Part shown: one piece after another, positions 8,683 through 17,306 of the stretch
Layout of the letters: each line of letters opens with the position of its first letter
Position numbering within the stretch: position 1 is the first letter of the stretch
Assembly (NCBI GenBank): GCA_937925655.1
Contig: CALAMC010000012.1
Span: forward strand, 1-39,451
DNA length: 39,451 bases
Direction of reading: 5' to 3'
Origin: an uncultured candidate division Zixibacteria bacterium
GTDB taxonomy: Bacteria > Zixibacteria > MSB-5A5 > GN15 > PGXB01
Made by a program: the position numbers and the translations under genes
The notes under the pieces: model-generated
Told to the model about the DNA's origin: nothing
Seen by the model: only the letters and a program-made list of their open reading frames with translations
The model's database searches: none

Positions 8683-11598
8683 ATGAATTATCGTTGCACC
8701 ACGTTTTTCTTTTTAGTCTTTTTCATAATTATTTTTATCCAACCGGCTTACACATCAATTCATCCCGACCTCTTAATGAGCATAAATGGCCCCGATGACC
8801 GAGGCATGATTGATGTCATCATCGTCGTTTCCGGAGGAATTGCTCCGGAGCGGTTGCGGGAAGAGTTAAAATCCCTGAAATCAAATACTCAAAGACATGC
8901 TCTGGCCATGACCCGCCTGCAGAGTGCCGCCGTCACCGCCCAGGCCGATCTCATTGATTATCTGGACAGTCTTCTTATTGCCAAAAAGGCCTCGCATATT
9001 AAATCGTACTGGATAATGAATGCCGTCAAAGCCTGTCTGACCACAGATGAAATTTATAAAATATCGATGCGCTCCGACGTTTTGGAAATCAGGTCAATCC
9101 CCAAAGTGGAACCGATTGCGCCGGTCGACGATTTTCCCCAAATCTTGACCGACCGGCACAGTGCGTACGCTGAAAGCAATCTTGTCTATGTGCACGCCGA
9201 CTCCGCCTGGAAAATGGGCCTGACCGGGCGTGGTCGAATTGTCGCTAATTATGACATTTCCGGTGTCGATGGCTATCACCCGGCGCTATATAATAATTGG
9301 AAAGGACACGACGGCGATACTATGGCGGCCTTCTATGCTCGTGATGATTCCGTCATGTTTCCGACGGCGGGATATTATCACGGGACACACACCGCCGGCA
9401 TTATGGTCGGCCACGACGACATTACCGGTGATACGGTCGGGATCGCCCCCGACGCCCGCTGGATCGCGGCGGCGGTTTCGAACATCCTCGATGCTTATCA
9501 ATGGCTGGCCGACCCCGACGGTAATCCCAACACGACGGCCGATGTTCCTGATGTCATAAACAACAGCTGGGGTTGGACCGGCGACTGCCTCGACTGGCTC
9601 TGGGATGCCATCGACAATACCGAAGCTATGGGGATCGTCAATATCTTCTCGGCCGGCAATGAAGGCGGCCAGCCACTGTCCATCCGCTCGCCCGCCGATC
9701 GAGCCGTGGATTCTCTGAACACCTTTGCCGTCGGCGCCGTCCATCATGTTACCGGTTTGATCACTCATTTTTCGTCGCGGGGACCGTCCACCTGCGATTC
9801 GATTTCGATTAAACCGAATATCGTCGCACCCGGTGGCGAAATCAGGTCATGTGAACCGGGCGGGTTATACTCCGTCCACGGCGGGACATCAATGTCCGCA
9901 CCCCATGTCGCCGGGGCGGTGGCGATACTAAGACAATATGCTCCCGAGGCCACCACCGAACAAATTAAGAACGCTCTCTTACTGGGGGCCGCTCCGACCG
10001 GTGAACCGTATCCCAACAATGCCTATGGCTGGGGCGTTCTTGATGTTGCCGGGGCATTGCAGTACTTGCAGGATATGCTGTCACCCGATTTGCGCATGGC
10101 CCGATTCGCCTATGATACTGTCAACCCCGGGCAGGAAATGACGATTCATTTGTCGGTGACCAACCATGCCTGCGACGTCGATTCCGTCTGGATACAATTC
10201 TCTAATGACTGGCCCGGCCTGAATATCCTGACCGACTCGCTCTATCTGGGATATATCGGCTATTTTGATACGGTTGCCACCGACGAGTCAGTACGCATTA
10301 TCACCGATGATACGCTTTTCCCGGGAACCGTTATTCGCGGAACGTGCCATCTGCATGGTGCCCGCTGTTATCACAAGGAAGTTGAATTTCTGATACAATC
10401 CGGTTTTGCCCCCGACTCGACCTATTATACACATCAATCTGAAAATTTGCGTTTTACCGTATCCAATTTCGGCCAGTATGGCTTCGGGTCCGGCTCTATA
10501 CAGCCACTCGGCTACGGCGGCTTTGCCTACGGCGATACGTCGGTCAACAACCTTTACGAGGCGGCCCTTATAATCGGTCGCTCCCCGGTTCAGGTATCCG
10601 ATGGTTCGACCAACCCCGATGATGAATTCGAACGCGACTTCCGAATTGGCATCGGGGGTGAGATGGTTGTTTCGCTTCCCGGGCAATTCGCCGACCAGGA
10701 AACGTATTCGTACTTCGATGACGGTTATGCCGCAAACCCGATCGGCGTCATGGTCAAACAGCGCACTTTCAGCTGGAACGATTTTCCCGACAATCATTTC
10801 GTCGTGCTGGAATACTCTTTCGAAAATCAAAGCGGCGCTCTTCTGACCGATTTTTATATCGGCCTGTATTTCGATTGGATGTATTACCGGTGGCATGATG
10901 CTTATATCGAAGGCCACTTTTCGACCAACGAAAATTTGGGATACGTCTTTCGCAATTACACCCCCACCGCCGATTCGTCGTGGTATCGCGGAGTTTCCGT
11001 AATCAATTTCGAAGGTGCCCGGTCATATCGGGTCTTCAAACGCGATATCTGGAACCGCCATGGCTTTTCCGATGAAGCCAAATTCGAATTTCTTTCCGGC
11101 GGCTATGTCGATACTTGTCTGTCCGCGGAATTCAATCAGGATATTGCCCATATTATCGCCACCGGCCCATTTACTTTGTTACCGGGCGAGTCCGATACCG
11201 CCGTTTTTACCGTCATCGGAGCCAATTATATCAACCATCTGCGCTCCAGCGCCATCCGCGCCCGCAATAAATATTTCCTGGCTACCGGTCTGGAGGACGA
11301 ATTGGCCGTGACTTTGCCGAATCGGTTTTATCTGACTCAAAACTATCCCAATCCCTTCAACGCCTCGACCGTTATCGGCTATAACCTGCCGCATCGCACT
11401 TCGGTTGAATTATCTATTTACAATATTCTCGGACGAAAAGTACGAACCATTGTCGATGAAGAAAAAGCCGCCGGGTTGCATACGGCTGATTGGGATGGCC
11501 GTGACGATTCCGGCCTTGAAACGGCCAGTGGAATATATTTTTATCGTTTAAAAGCAGGCGATTTTATCCAAAGCGAAAAGATGCTGCTGCTGAAATGA
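8683..11598 (+). CDS. Secreted subtilisin-like (S8) protease with C-terminal FlgD-like sorting domain
   Basis: The frame opens with TTG at 8671, but ATG 8683 follows GGA at good spacing and begins a signal peptide (residues about 1-25). An inhibitor-like propeptide covers about 40-145. The S8 triad is visible: Asp191 in NYDISGVDGYHPAL, His233 in YYHGTHTAG and Ser403 in GGTSMSAPHVAGA, with oxyanion Asn326 in SAGNEGG. A long beta-rich region follows. The last 85 or so residues (YPNPFNASTVIGYNLP, IYNILGRKVRTIVDEEKAAG, WDGRDDSG, ASGIYFYRLKAG, MLLLK) are the FlgD-like/type A sorting domain seen on type IX secretion cargo in FCB bacteria. The protein is therefore likely delivered through the outer membrane to the surface or medium. 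A PorV-like protein is encoded about 3.7 kb downstream. Confidence 0.93.
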   Translation: MNYRCTTFFFLVFFIIIFIQPAYTSIHPDLLMSINGPDDRGMIDVIIVVSGGIAPERLREELKSLKSNTQRHALAMTRLQSAAVTAQADLIDYLDSLLIAKKASHIKSYWIMNAVKACLTTDEIYKISMRSDVLEIRSIPKVEPIAPVDDFPQILTDRHSAYAESNLVYVHADSAWKMGLTGRGRIVANYDISGVDGYHPALYNNWKGHDGDTMAAFYARDDSVMFPTAGYYHGTHTAGIMVGHDDITGDTVGIAPDARWIAAAVSNILDAYQWLADPDGNPNTTADVPDVINNSWGWTGDCLDWLWDAIDNTEAMGIVNIFSAGNEGGQPLSIRSPADRAVDSLNTFAVGAVHHVTGLITHFSSRGPSTCDSISIKPNIVAPGGEIRSCEPGGLYSVHGGTSMSAPHVAGAVAILRQYAPEATTEQIKNALLLGAAPTGEPYPNNAYGWGVLDVAGALQYLQDMLSPDLRMARFAYDTVNPGQEMTIHLSVTNHACDVDSVWIQFSNDWPGLNILTDSLYLGYIGYFDTVATDESVRIITDDTLFPGTVIRGTCHLHGARCYHKEVEFLIQSGFAPDSTYYTHQSENLRFTVSNFGQYGFGSGSIQPLGYGGFAYGDTSVNNLYEAALIIGRSPVQVSDGSTNPDDEFERDFRIGIGGEMVVSLPGQFADQETYSYFDDGYAANPIGVMVKQRTFSWNDFPDNHFVVLEYSFENQSGALLTDFYIGLYFDWMYYRWHDAYIEGHFSTNENLGYVFRNYTPTADSSWYRGVSVINFEGARSYRVFKRDIWNRHGFSDEAKFEFLSGGYVDTCLSAEFNQDIAHIIATGPFTLLPGESDTAVFTVIGANYINHLRSSAIRARNKYFLATGLEDELAVTLPNRFYLTQNYPNPFNASTVIGYNLPHRTSVELSIYNILGRKVRTIVDEEKAAGLHTADWDGRDDSGLETASGIYFYRLKAGDFIQSEKMLLLK

Positions 11599-11697
11599 TC
11601 TTGGCCGCATATCCGCATAATTTGTTTCAACTTAGATTCCATTTGCTAAAAAGTGGATATGTCGGTATATTTGCATCCTTGATGGAGGAAAATAATC

Positions 11698-13350
11698 ATG
11701 AAATATAAGCCGCTTAAGGCCGCCCGCGGTAACAAGCTCACCTGCAAAGGCTGGCCACAGGAAGCCGCCTTCAGGATGATCAATAATAACCTCGACGAAG
11801 AAGTTGCCGAAAAACCCAAAGAGCTGATTATCTACGGCGGCATCGGTAAAGCCGCCCGCAACTGGGATTGCTACGCCGCCATTGTTAAATCACTCAAGAC
11901 GCTCGGCGACGATGAAACGCTTCTGGTCCAGTCGGGCAAGCCGGTTGGCGTTTTTCAAACTCATGATTATGCCCCCCGCGTATTAATTGCCAATAGCAAT
12001 CTCGTCCCAAAATGGGCCACCTGGGAAAAATTCCGCCAGCTCGACAAGCTGGGCCTGATTATGTTCGGCCAGATGACTGCCGGAAGCTGGATTTATATCG
12101 GCACCCAGGGAATCGTACAGGGAACCTACGAAACCTTTGTTTCGGTGGCCCAGAAGCACTTCGGGGGAAATCTGGCCGGGCGATGGATTTTAACCGGCGG
12201 CATGGGCGGTATGGGCGGTGCCCAGCCTTTGGCCGGAACTATGGCCGGAGCCTCGATTTTGGTGGTCGAAGCCGATGAGGACCGCATCAACCGGCGGGTC
12301 AAAATCGGATACTGCGATGTCAAGGTCAAAACGCTCGATAAAGCGCTCAAGCTGATAAAAGACAGCACTAAAGACAATAAACCGCTATCAATCGGGCTGG
12401 TTGGCAATTGTGCCGAAATTTTCCCCGAAATTTTCCGCCGCGGAATTATCCCGGATATCGTCACCGACCAGACTTCCGCTCATGATGAACTCAATGGGTA
12501 TATCCCGGAAGGTCTGACGGTTACGGAAGCGGCCAAACTGCGCAAAAAAAACCCGCGCGAATACATGGACCGGGCCTATGAATCGATGGTCAAGCACTGT
12601 GCGGCCATGATTAAATTCATGCGGGCCGGTTCGATCGTCTTCGATTATGGCAATAATCTTCGCGGCCAGGCCGAAAAGGGCGGCCTCAAAGAGGCCTTTT
12701 CATTCCCCGGTTTTGTCCCGGAGTACATCCGCCCCCTTTTCTGTGAGGGCAAAGGCCCGTTTCGCTGGGTGGCCCTGTCAGGTGACCCGGCCGATATTCA
12801 CGCCACCGACGAAGTCATCCTGAAAGAATTCAAGTACAACAAGCCGCTCTGCAACTGGATTAAAATGGCCCAGGCCAAAGTCCCGTTTCAGGGGCTTCCG
12901 GCCCGGATTTGCTGGCTGGGTTATGGTGAACGCGCCCGCTTCGGAGATATTATCAACACAATGGTGGCCAAAGGCAAAATATCTGCCCCCATTGTCATCG
13001 GCCGCGACCACCTCGATTGCGGATCAGTGGCCTCACCCTACCGGGAGACGGAAGGGATGAAGGACGGCTCCGATGCCATCGCCGACTGGCCGCTTTTGAA
13101 CGGGCTGTTGAACGCTATCTCCGGCGCTTCCTGGGTCTCGATTCATCACGGCGGCGGAGTCGGTATGGGCAATGCCATACACGCCGGGATGGTGATATGC
13201 GCCGATGGTTCAAACAATATGAAAATAAGGCTGGAACGCGTCCTGACCAACGACCCCGGAATCGGGGTGGCCCGTCATGCTGACGCCGGATATAAAGAAG
13301 CAGTAAAATTTGCACGGGATCATAAAATAAAAATCCCGATGCTTAAATAG
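11698..13350 (+). CDS. hutU: Urocanate hydratase
   Basis: HutU converts urocanate to 4-imidazolone-5-propionate with tightly bound NAD+ as electrophile, the second step of histidine degradation in the cytoplasm. The 550-residue length is normal. The N-terminus contains LTCKGWPQEAAFRMINNN and the family stretch IIYGGIGKAARNWDCY. The NAD-binding glycine loop is GGMGGMGGAQPLAGTMAGA. The active-site Cys region GLPARICWLGYGERARFG is present. The C-terminus contains the conserved HHGGGVGMG and NDPGIGVARHADAGY. GGAGG before ATG 11698 supplies the ribosome binding site. hutI follows 94 bases downstream on the same strand. The ammonia-lyase gene hutH is not in this window. Confidence 0.97.
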   Translation: MKYKPLKAARGNKLTCKGWPQEAAFRMINNNLDEEVAEKPKELIIYGGIGKAARNWDCYAAIVKSLKTLGDDETLLVQSGKPVGVFQTHDYAPRVLIANSNLVPKWATWEKFRQLDKLGLIMFGQMTAGSWIYIGTQGIVQGTYETFVSVAQKHFGGNLAGRWILTGGMGGMGGAQPLAGTMAGASILVVEADEDRINRRVKIGYCDVKVKTLDKALKLIKDSTKDNKPLSIGLVGNCAEIFPEIFRRGIIPDIVTDQTSAHDELNGYIPEGLTVTEAAKLRKKNPREYMDRAYESMVKHCAAMIKFMRAGSIVFDYGNNLRGQAEKGGLKEAFSFPGFVPEYIRPLFCEGKGPFRWVALSGDPADIHATDEVILKEFKYNKPLCNWIKMAQAKVPFQGLPARICWLGYGERARFGDIINTMVAKGKISAPIVIGRDHLDCGSVASPYRETEGMKDGSDAIADWPLLNGLLNAISGASWVSIHHGGGVGMGNAIHAGMVICADGSNNMKIRLERVLTNDPGIGVARHADAGYKEAVKFARDHKIKIPMLK

Positions 13351-13444
13351 ATGAGATGGCGACGGATTATCTATCTGTTGTTTGTGTGAAAAGATAAATT
13401 TGATTCGGGTTGACGCATAAAGCTGGATTCATATATTTCTCACC

Positions 13445-14713
13445 ATGGGACTGCAAAAGAAAGCCACATTATTAATCAAGAACATCGGCCAGCTTGTATC
13501 CATGCGGGGGCCGGTTCCTCGCCTGCGTGACCAAATGAAGGACCTGGGCCTGATCGAAGACGGCGGTGTGGCCGTGGCCGGGGAGGAAATTCTGGCCGTG
13601 GGAAAATCGGCCGACGTTGAAGGCAAAGTCGACTTGGCCGAAGGTTGCCATGTTATCGACGCCAGAAAAGCAGTGGTAACGCCCGGTTTAATAGATGCTC
13701 ATACTCATCCTGTTTTTTCGAAGACCCGCGAATCCGAATATGAGATGCGTATCGAGGGAAAAACCTATGCTGAAATCGCCCGCGAAGGCGGCGGCATTCG
13801 GGCCTCGGTGCGTGACCTGCGCGAAACCCGGACCGCCAAACTGGTGGAACAGACGGCCTGCCGCCTCGAAACCATGCTTTCGTTCGGGATTACCACCATC
13901 GAAGCCAAATCGGGTTATGGTCTCTCGACCGAAGCCGAAATTAAATCGCTGGAAATAATTCAAAATCTTAACGAAACCCGGCCCATCGATTTGATTCCGA
14001 CATTTCTGGGGGCGCATGAAATTCCCGATGAGTACCGAAATAACCGCGATGAATACATTAAATTGATTATCGAAGAAATGATTCCGGCCGTATCCAAAAA
14101 TAAACTGGCCGAATTTTGCGATATATTTTGCGAGACCGAAGTGTTCAGTGTTGCCGAATCTCGAAGAATATTGACGGCGGCCAAAAAAGTCGGAATGAAG
14201 CTCAAATTGCACGCCGATGAACTTTCCTCGACCGGCGGTGCCGAACTGGCCGCCGAACTGGGGGCGGTTTCCGCCGACCACCTCGTTTATATTTCCGATA
14301 CCGGAATAAACGCTATCGCCCGCTCGGGAACAGTGGCGGTCCTTCTGCCCGGAACCAGCTTTTCCTTGCGGGGCAATTATGCGCCTGCGCGGAAAATGAT
14401 CGAAAACGGCGTAACCGTGGCGATATCCACCGACTGCAACCCCGGCTCGAGCTTCACCGAATCGTTGCCGCTGATGGTCACTCTGGCGGCCCTGAACTAC
14501 CGGATGACGGCGGCCGAATCGCTTTCGGCGGTTACCGTTAATGCCGCCTGCGCTGTGGATCGAGCCGGGAAAATTGGCCAGCTTATCGAGGGTTTGCCGG
14601 CCGATATCGTCATCTGGGATATGGCCGACTACCGTGAATTGCCATACCATTACGGCGTTAATCTGGCCAAAACCGTGATTAAGCGCGGGAAAATTATCGT
14701 GGGCTCCGATTAA
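13445..14713 (+). CDS. hutI: Imidazolonepropionase
   Basis: HutI hydrolyses 4-imidazolone-5-propionate to N-formimino-L-glutamate, the step after HutU. The 422-residue protein belongs to the amidohydrolase superfamily. The metal-binding HxH is in GLIDAHTHPVF, further His residues are in FLGAHEIP and LKLHADELS, and the Asp ligand is in VAISTDCNPGSS. The substrate loop KSGYGLSTEAEIK is well conserved. No strong ribosome binding site precedes ATG 13445, so some coupling to hutU is possible, or the start could be slightly different. The LptE-like gene starts only 40 bases after the stop, although it has no functional link to histidine use. Confidence 0.96.
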   Translation: MGLQKKATLLIKNIGQLVSMRGPVPRLRDQMKDLGLIEDGGVAVAGEEILAVGKSADVEGKVDLAEGCHVIDARKAVVTPGLIDAHTHPVFSKTRESEYEMRIEGKTYAEIAREGGGIRASVRDLRETRTAKLVEQTACRLETMLSFGITTIEAKSGYGLSTEAEIKSLEIIQNLNETRPIDLIPTFLGAHEIPDEYRNNRDEYIKLIIEEMIPAVSKNKLAEFCDIFCETEVFSVAESRRILTAAKKVGMKLKLHADELSSTGGAELAAELGAVSADHLVYISDTGINAIARSGTVAVLLPGTSFSLRGNYAPARKMIENGVTVAISTDCNPGSSFTESLPLMVTLAALNYRMTAAESLSAVTVNAACAVDRAGKIGQLIEGLPADIVIWDMADYRELPYHYGVNLAKTVIKRGKIIVGSD

Positions 14714-14753
14714 TCGGGAAACCCACCCGATATGAGGGGTGTTTAAGTAGCAG

Positions 14754-15248
14754 ATGCACAAAAAACAACAAGCAATCGTCTTAGCCTTGATTCTGGCCGG
14801 TCTGACCGGTTGTGGAGTGTACAGCTTTTCACCCGGCGGCAAATCCTCGATTAAGACCATAGCCGTGAATCAGTTTGAAAATGAAACCATTGAGGTCGGC
14901 CTGTCCAGCACCATGACCGATTTGGTCATCAATGCTTTTATTGCCGACGGCAGCCTCAAAGTGGTTTCGGAAAACCAGGCCGATGCCGTCCTGCAGGGGA
15001 CTTTAAGCAGATATGCTCGCGAGCCACACACTTTTGACGCATCCGATAACGTCTCGCGCTACGCCGTGCGTATCATTTTTAATATTACTTTAAAGAAAGG
15101 GGGCGGTTCCGACGAAGAATTATGGAAGCAGGCATTCACCAGCGAGGGCATTTATCTGGCTGACGAAGAAACGGAAGAAGACGGGCAGAGCCGCGCGGCG
15201 CAGAAACTGGTTGTGGACATAATTAACAGAACCACGAAGAACTGGTAA
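14754..15248 (+). CDS. lptE: LptE-like outer-membrane assembly lipoprotein
   Basis: This is a 164-residue protein with a lipoprotein signal peptide whose lipobox LTGC places the lipidated Cys at about 20. The body (KTIAVNQFENETIEVGLSS, then DLVINAFIADGSLKVVSENQADAVLQGTL, YAREPHTFD, EDGQSRAAQKLVVDIINRT) matches the pattern of the LptE/DUF4136-type family. In that family a small periplasm-facing lipoprotein plugs the LptD barrel for lipopolysaccharide export. Only the fold family is supported here: no lptD is nearby, so the LPS role is inferred. It starts a group of four close plus-strand envelope or small genes (14754-17016). Confidence 0.75.
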   Translation: MHKKQQAIVLALILAGLTGCGVYSFSPGGKSSIKTIAVNQFENETIEVGLSSTMTDLVINAFIADGSLKVVSENQADAVLQGTLSRYAREPHTFDASDNVSRYAVRIIFNITLKKGGGSDEELWKQAFTSEGIYLADEETEEDGQSRAAQKLVVDIINRTTKNW

Positions 15249-15271
15249 TTTTTATTGCTTTAAACCCAATA

Positions 15272-16267
15272 ATGGATCATAATGAGAAAACCATGCAAAC
15301 CACAATGAAATACCGGAAAATCATTATCTGGCTGGCGGTTTTCGGGCTGGGAATCGGAACGCACTTGAGTTACGCCGACGAAAACAATTCCAAGGTCGGC
15401 ACCAGTGTCTTTAATTTTTTAAAAATCGATTTGGGCGCACGACCCCAGGCTATGGCCGGGGCGTATACGGCGGCGGGTGACGATGAATCGGCCATGTATT
15501 ACAATCCGGCCGGTCTCATTAAACTGGAAGGAAAACATTTTATTGCCGGATACCATAATTATGTATTCGATATGCAATCCGGATTTATGGGATACATTCA
15601 TCCTCTTAAAAACGGCCAGCATTTGTTTACCTATATTAATTATCTTAATTACGGTGAGTTTACCCGGACCGATGACGCCGGGGTAACCGATGGAACTTTT
15701 TCCGGGGGCGATATGCTTCTGGCATTTGGTTATGCCCGGCCGATTGGCCGGCAATTTTCGGTCGGCGCGGCCGGCAAATTTGTTTATGAGAAAATTGATG
15801 TTTACTCGGCTACGGCGGTGGCTTTTGACCTGGGCGTTCGCTATGAGCGCGACCGGGGTCGTACCGTCTTCGGGGTCGCCATCCAGAATCTTGGCTTTCA
15901 GATGCAATCATTTATCGACAGTGGCGAAAAAGACCCGTTGCCATTAAAATTCAGGGCCGGCGTCGCCGTTCGTCCCCGGGAACTTCCTGTGCTGGTTGCC
16001 CTTGATGGAATCCTGCCCCGCGATAACGATATCTATGCCGCCATCGGGGTCGAATATCTGGATATAAAACCGTTGTTTTTGAGAGTCGGCTGGTCCAGTT
16101 TTGGAGAAAATTTCAAAACCGATTCCAGTAAAGATAATGTGGCCGGTTTCTCGTTCGGCTTCGGCGTCGATTATAAAAAACTCAATTTCGCATATGCTCT
16201 GTCGCCGCAGGCAGAATTGGGGACAAGCCACCGGCTGACCATTTCGGGAGGATTTGATTCACTATGA
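15272..16267 (+). CDS. PorV/PorQ-like outer-membrane beta-barrel protein
   Basis: This is an exported outer-membrane protein of up to 331 residues. The signal peptide is near residues 12-36 (YRKIIIWLAVFGLGIGTHLSYA). The opening motif after it, FNFLKIDLGARPQAMAGAYTAAGDDESAMYYNPAGL, is the hallmark of the PorV/PorQ (UPF0164, FadL-like barrel) family. In Bacteroidota, PorV shuttles type IX secretion cargo; other members have unknown roles. ATG 15272 lacks a ribosome binding site. ATG 15293 follows GAGAAAACC and gives a more usual signal peptide, so the mature N-terminus is the same either way. The next gene overlaps its stop by four bases, indicating coupled translation. The sorting-domain subtilase upstream is a plausible client. 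Confidence 0.85.
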   Translation: MDHNEKTMQTTMKYRKIIIWLAVFGLGIGTHLSYADENNSKVGTSVFNFLKIDLGARPQAMAGAYTAAGDDESAMYYNPAGLIKLEGKHFIAGYHNYVFDMQSGFMGYIHPLKNGQHLFTYINYLNYGEFTRTDDAGVTDGTFSGGDMLLAFGYARPIGRQFSVGAAGKFVYEKIDVYSATAVAFDLGVRYERDRGRTVFGVAIQNLGFQMQSFIDSGEKDPLPLKFRAGVAVRPRELPVLVALDGILPRDNDIYAAIGVEYLDIKPLFLRVGWSSFGENFKTDSSKDNVAGFSFGFGVDYKKLNFAYALSPQAELGTSHRLTISGGFDSL

Positions 16268-16704
16268 TTACCGCCAGATTTTTCGCTATATCGCTAATAC
16301 TGCTTATGATGACCGTGTCATGCGGGGAACCTCAAAATTCACCGCGCAATACCGTCATTCAATTATTCGGCGCCATGGAACGCAATGACCGCGCCGCCGT
16401 CAATGACATCCTGGATTTGCCTTCTCTCATGGAAAAGGGTGTGGAGGACTATGCCTTGCAGGCCGATACCCCCCGGGTGTTCTACAGCCCCGATGAAATC
16501 CTCGACGATTTGACCGGCGAAGGCGAAACCAGGAAACGCTGGTTTTCGCTTCAGAGAATTGTCGGTGCGGCCGATATTAAGGGTGACACAGCTTTTGTTG
16601 AAATCTCGTTCGTGGATAAAGCCAAAAGCATTCAGTATTTCAACAAATTCGGATTGCGCAAGATAAACGGTCGATGGAAAATTTACAGTTTCAGAACCAT
16701 GTAG
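16264..16704 (+). CDS. Small exported lipoprotein, NTF2-like fold suspected
   Basis: The start ATG overlaps the stop of the PorV-like gene (ATGA), with GGGAGG just upstream. The 146-residue product has an N-terminal hydrophobic stretch ending MTVSCGEP. The Cys at about 20 would be a lipidation site, though the lipobox is not perfect. The remainder (NTVIQLFGAMERNDRAAVNDIL, then a mixed region, then KINGRWKIYSFR at the end) has the helix-first, strand-last layout of DUF4878/NTF2-like lipoproteins. I cannot assign a function. Coupling to the PorV-like gene suggests an envelope role. Confidence 0.7.
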   Translation: MITARFFAISLILLMMTVSCGEPQNSPRNTVIQLFGAMERNDRAAVNDILDLPSLMEKGVEDYALQADTPRVFYSPDEILDDLTGEGETRKRWFSLQRIVGAADIKGDTAFVEISFVDKAKSIQYFNKFGLRKINGRWKIYSFRTM

Positions 16705-16758
16705 TCGTTTGAGCTGAAACGCAAAAGTTTTTCGAGTTATCGAAAATTAACATGTTGA

Positions 16759-17016
16759 ATGCCCATGATTCAGGGAACAATTATCGAAATTGTCCGTGAT
16801 AAAGGCTATGGTTTCATTGAAACCGAAGACGGACGAAAAATATTCTTCCATCAACGCTGGCTAAAGTATATCAAATTTCGCGAGTTACGAGTCGGGCAGG
16901 TGGTGGTCTTCGATATCAATCAGGGTCCCCGAGGATTTCGAGCTCATAATCTGATTAAGGCGGAAGATAAGGACCAGTTTATTAAAAGTCGTCCGATAGA
17001 ATCTCTGTTTAAGTAA
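16759..17016 (+). CDS. Divergent cold-shock-domain protein
   Basis: The 85-residue protein has one cold-shock (OB-fold) domain. RNP1 is DKGYGFIETEDG, RNP2 is the degenerate IFFHQRW (usual form VFVHF), and the end reads GQVVVFDINQGPRGFRAHNLIKAE. The domain should bind single-stranded RNA or DNA. The usual first-strand Trp-Phe is replaced by IIEIVR, and about 15 extra residues follow the domain, so it is outside the classic CspA group. ATG 16759 and ATG 16765 are both possible starts and neither has a good ribosome binding site. A structured stretch follows the gene at 17041-17108. Confidence 0.85.
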   Translation: MPMIQGTIIEIVRDKGYGFIETEDGRKIFFHQRWLKYIKFRELRVGQVVVFDINQGPRGFRAHNLIKAEDKDQFIKSRPIESLFK

Positions 17017-17040
17017 ATATTTGGTATCCCCAAAAAAGAA

Positions 17041-17108
17041 GGAAGCCTACCGTTTATTTGACGGGGACAGAGGGGGAGATCTCCGTCAGTTGCTTCCGGT
17101 AAACTTCC
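17041..17108 (+). ncRNA. Candidate structured RNA element
   Basis: GGAAG (17041-17045) pairs with CTTCC (17104-17108) and TACCG (17048-17052) with CGGTA (17097-17101), separated by a symmetric 2x2 internal loop. Inside sits GACGG (17060-17064) paired with CCGTC (17083-17087). GGAAGC can alternatively pair with GCTTCC at 17092-17097. No T-run follows, so it is not an obvious intrinsic terminator. I recognise no riboswitch class. It could be an mRNA 3' structure of the cold-shock gene or an independent RNA. Confidence 0.35.
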
Positions 17109-17188
17109 AATACTAATTTAATCAAAGTCCGCGATTTGTCAAGCCCTCATAATTAAATTTTGGATGAAGTCAATATCACTTTTTACAC

Positions 17189-17217
17189 TTGACATGCCCC
17201 CCCATTGCCTTTACATT
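17189..17217 (+). promoter_or_regulatory. Sigma70-type promoter candidate for the triplicated cassette
   Basis: TTGACA (17189-17194, perfect -35) is followed after 17 bases by TACATT (17212-17217, four of six bases matching the -10 consensus). The start of transcription would fall near 17224, giving a leader of roughly 80-150 bases before the first A gene. A TATAAT at 17259-17264 has no matching -35. It is the only promoter-like signal I see for the twelve genes that follow. Confidence 0.5.
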
Positions 17218-17306
17218 GAAAACTTCCGGATTAGACCGGCATGGCGTTTTAATTATAGTATAATTAATGAGCAAATTAGAATAATGACATTGAATAAAGG
17301 ACCCAA

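Noticed and set aside
13688..14860. 390-residue open frame on the minus strand
   Set aside because: It is antisense to hutI, whose metal-binding motifs are complete. The antisense translation is rich in Gly/Phe/Arg without domain signatures, as expected from codon bias.
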